Origin: Membranipora membranacea
Lineage: Eukaryota > Bryozoa > Gymnolaemata > Cheilostomatida > Membraniporidae
Assembly (NCBI GenBank): GCA_914767715.1
Contig: OU612074.1
Coordinates: 20,758,062-20,818,061 of the forward strand
Direction of reading: 5' to 3'
Length of the DNA: 60,000 nucleotides
A program made the position numbers and the translations under genes. Shown here in pieces: positions 59,457 through 60,000 of this stretch. The notes beneath the pieces were generated by a model. The model was not told the DNA's origin. It saw only the letters and a list, made by a program, of their open reading frames with translations, and made no database searches. Positions within the stretch are counted from its first letter, which is position 1. Each line of letters begins with the position of its first letter.

Positions 59457-59758
59457 TATCACAATATTCATGACTTGAAGCTTTTTTAAAGAATAAATTG
59501 ATTGTTTAGGACATGATTACAGACTCTCTCGCACAGAGTCCCTATCACACTGAACCGATTGAATTTGAATACCAAAAACTCCTCTTTTTGTAAATACTTC
59601 AAGGGATTAAGAGTTATCTTCTCTTTGTACATATGGAGACAATGCAATCCGGTTAAGTTTGTAGAGCAATTTTGTTCATAAGGAGCAAGTATTGCATCTA
59701 TTGTAAAGTAAATTGGAAAAGTTTAGCGAATGTTGTTCCAATGATGGGCGAAAGGGAT

Positions 59759-60000
59759 TATTTATTTATATACTTTTATTGTCAGCAACAATTCATTATT
59801 ACAAATGTTTTTCATGATGTGACATGATGTTTCATGATGACAATTGAGTTAAAACTTGGGATATGGGGGTTATGAAATATTCCAAATCTTATGTCCTCAT
59901 ATATTGTCATGTCACATTATCTCGATATTCTAACTGATTGGTTGTATGACTTCATATTTGCTTGCAAATAATATTGCCACTTCTAGTTATGTCCAATTGC
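59759..60000. repeat. Third copy of the satellite/intergenic block, entering the window edge
   Basis: From ATTTATATACTTTTATTGTC onward the sequence matches 51415-51660 and 57468-57710 almost exactly, so a further array unit continues beyond the window. Confidence 0.85.

Noticed and set aside
1-60000. CRISPR arrays, operons or bacterial mobile elements
   Set aside because: Gene structure is intron-rich eukaryotic; tandem repeats present are satellites or microsatellites without spacer structure.

Overview
The window is nuclear DNA from a metazoan, most likely a marine invertebrate; the sequence does not settle the phylum. It is AT-rich. Genes are split by GT-AG introns of roughly 0.3-1.5 kb. 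Large parts consist of transposon relics, satellites and recent tandem duplications. There is no operon, prokaryotic signal or CRISPR. Gene models below were built by reading frames across splice sites and checking that intron phases match.

Layout. (1) 1-3450, +: the 3' part of a gene for a very repetitive Pro-Val-Asp protein rich in N-glycosylation sites. It ends in a short exon encoding a six-cysteine tail, so it looks secreted or extracellular. (2) 6379-12882, +: a Cys-loop ligand-gated channel of the nicotinic acetylcholine receptor type, with signal peptide, FPYDTQSC Cys-loop, vicinal Cys pair and M1-M4. It has unusual loop C and pore residues and an apparent frame break at the exon 2/3 region. 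(3) 13-30 kb: gene-poor. It holds a ~140-bp satellite inside a fold-back element (22.35-24.36 kb) and in a half-copy (15.4-17.2 kb), SINEs, a 22-bp minisatellite and a LINE relic. (4) 30-60 kb: a cluster of membrane-anchored carbohydrate sulfotransferases (HNK-1ST/CHST8-14 type). Copies A (complete) and B (exons 3-5 only) lie on +. Copies C (complete, with a 26-codon duplication inside exon 4), D (exon 4 deleted) and E (exon 5 only, at the window edge) lie on -. The two groups converge near 38-40 kb. (5) 40616-45584: an apparently intact PIF/Harbinger transposon with perfect terminal repeats, a DDE transposase and a Myb/trihelix-like partner protein, sitting in intron 4 of copy C.

The cluster is the main biological interest. 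All copies share exon phases, so exons are interchangeable in frame. Copy B may be a 5'-deleted duplicate or an alternative 3' cassette for copy A. D and E show how tandem duplication, MITE insertion and deletion erode members. Units C and D share highly similar upstream DNA, including a 140-bp satellite, which points to recent duplication. The enzymes are predicted to be Golgi type II membrane proteins that transfer sulfate from PAPS to glycans; the acceptor cannot be read from the sequence.
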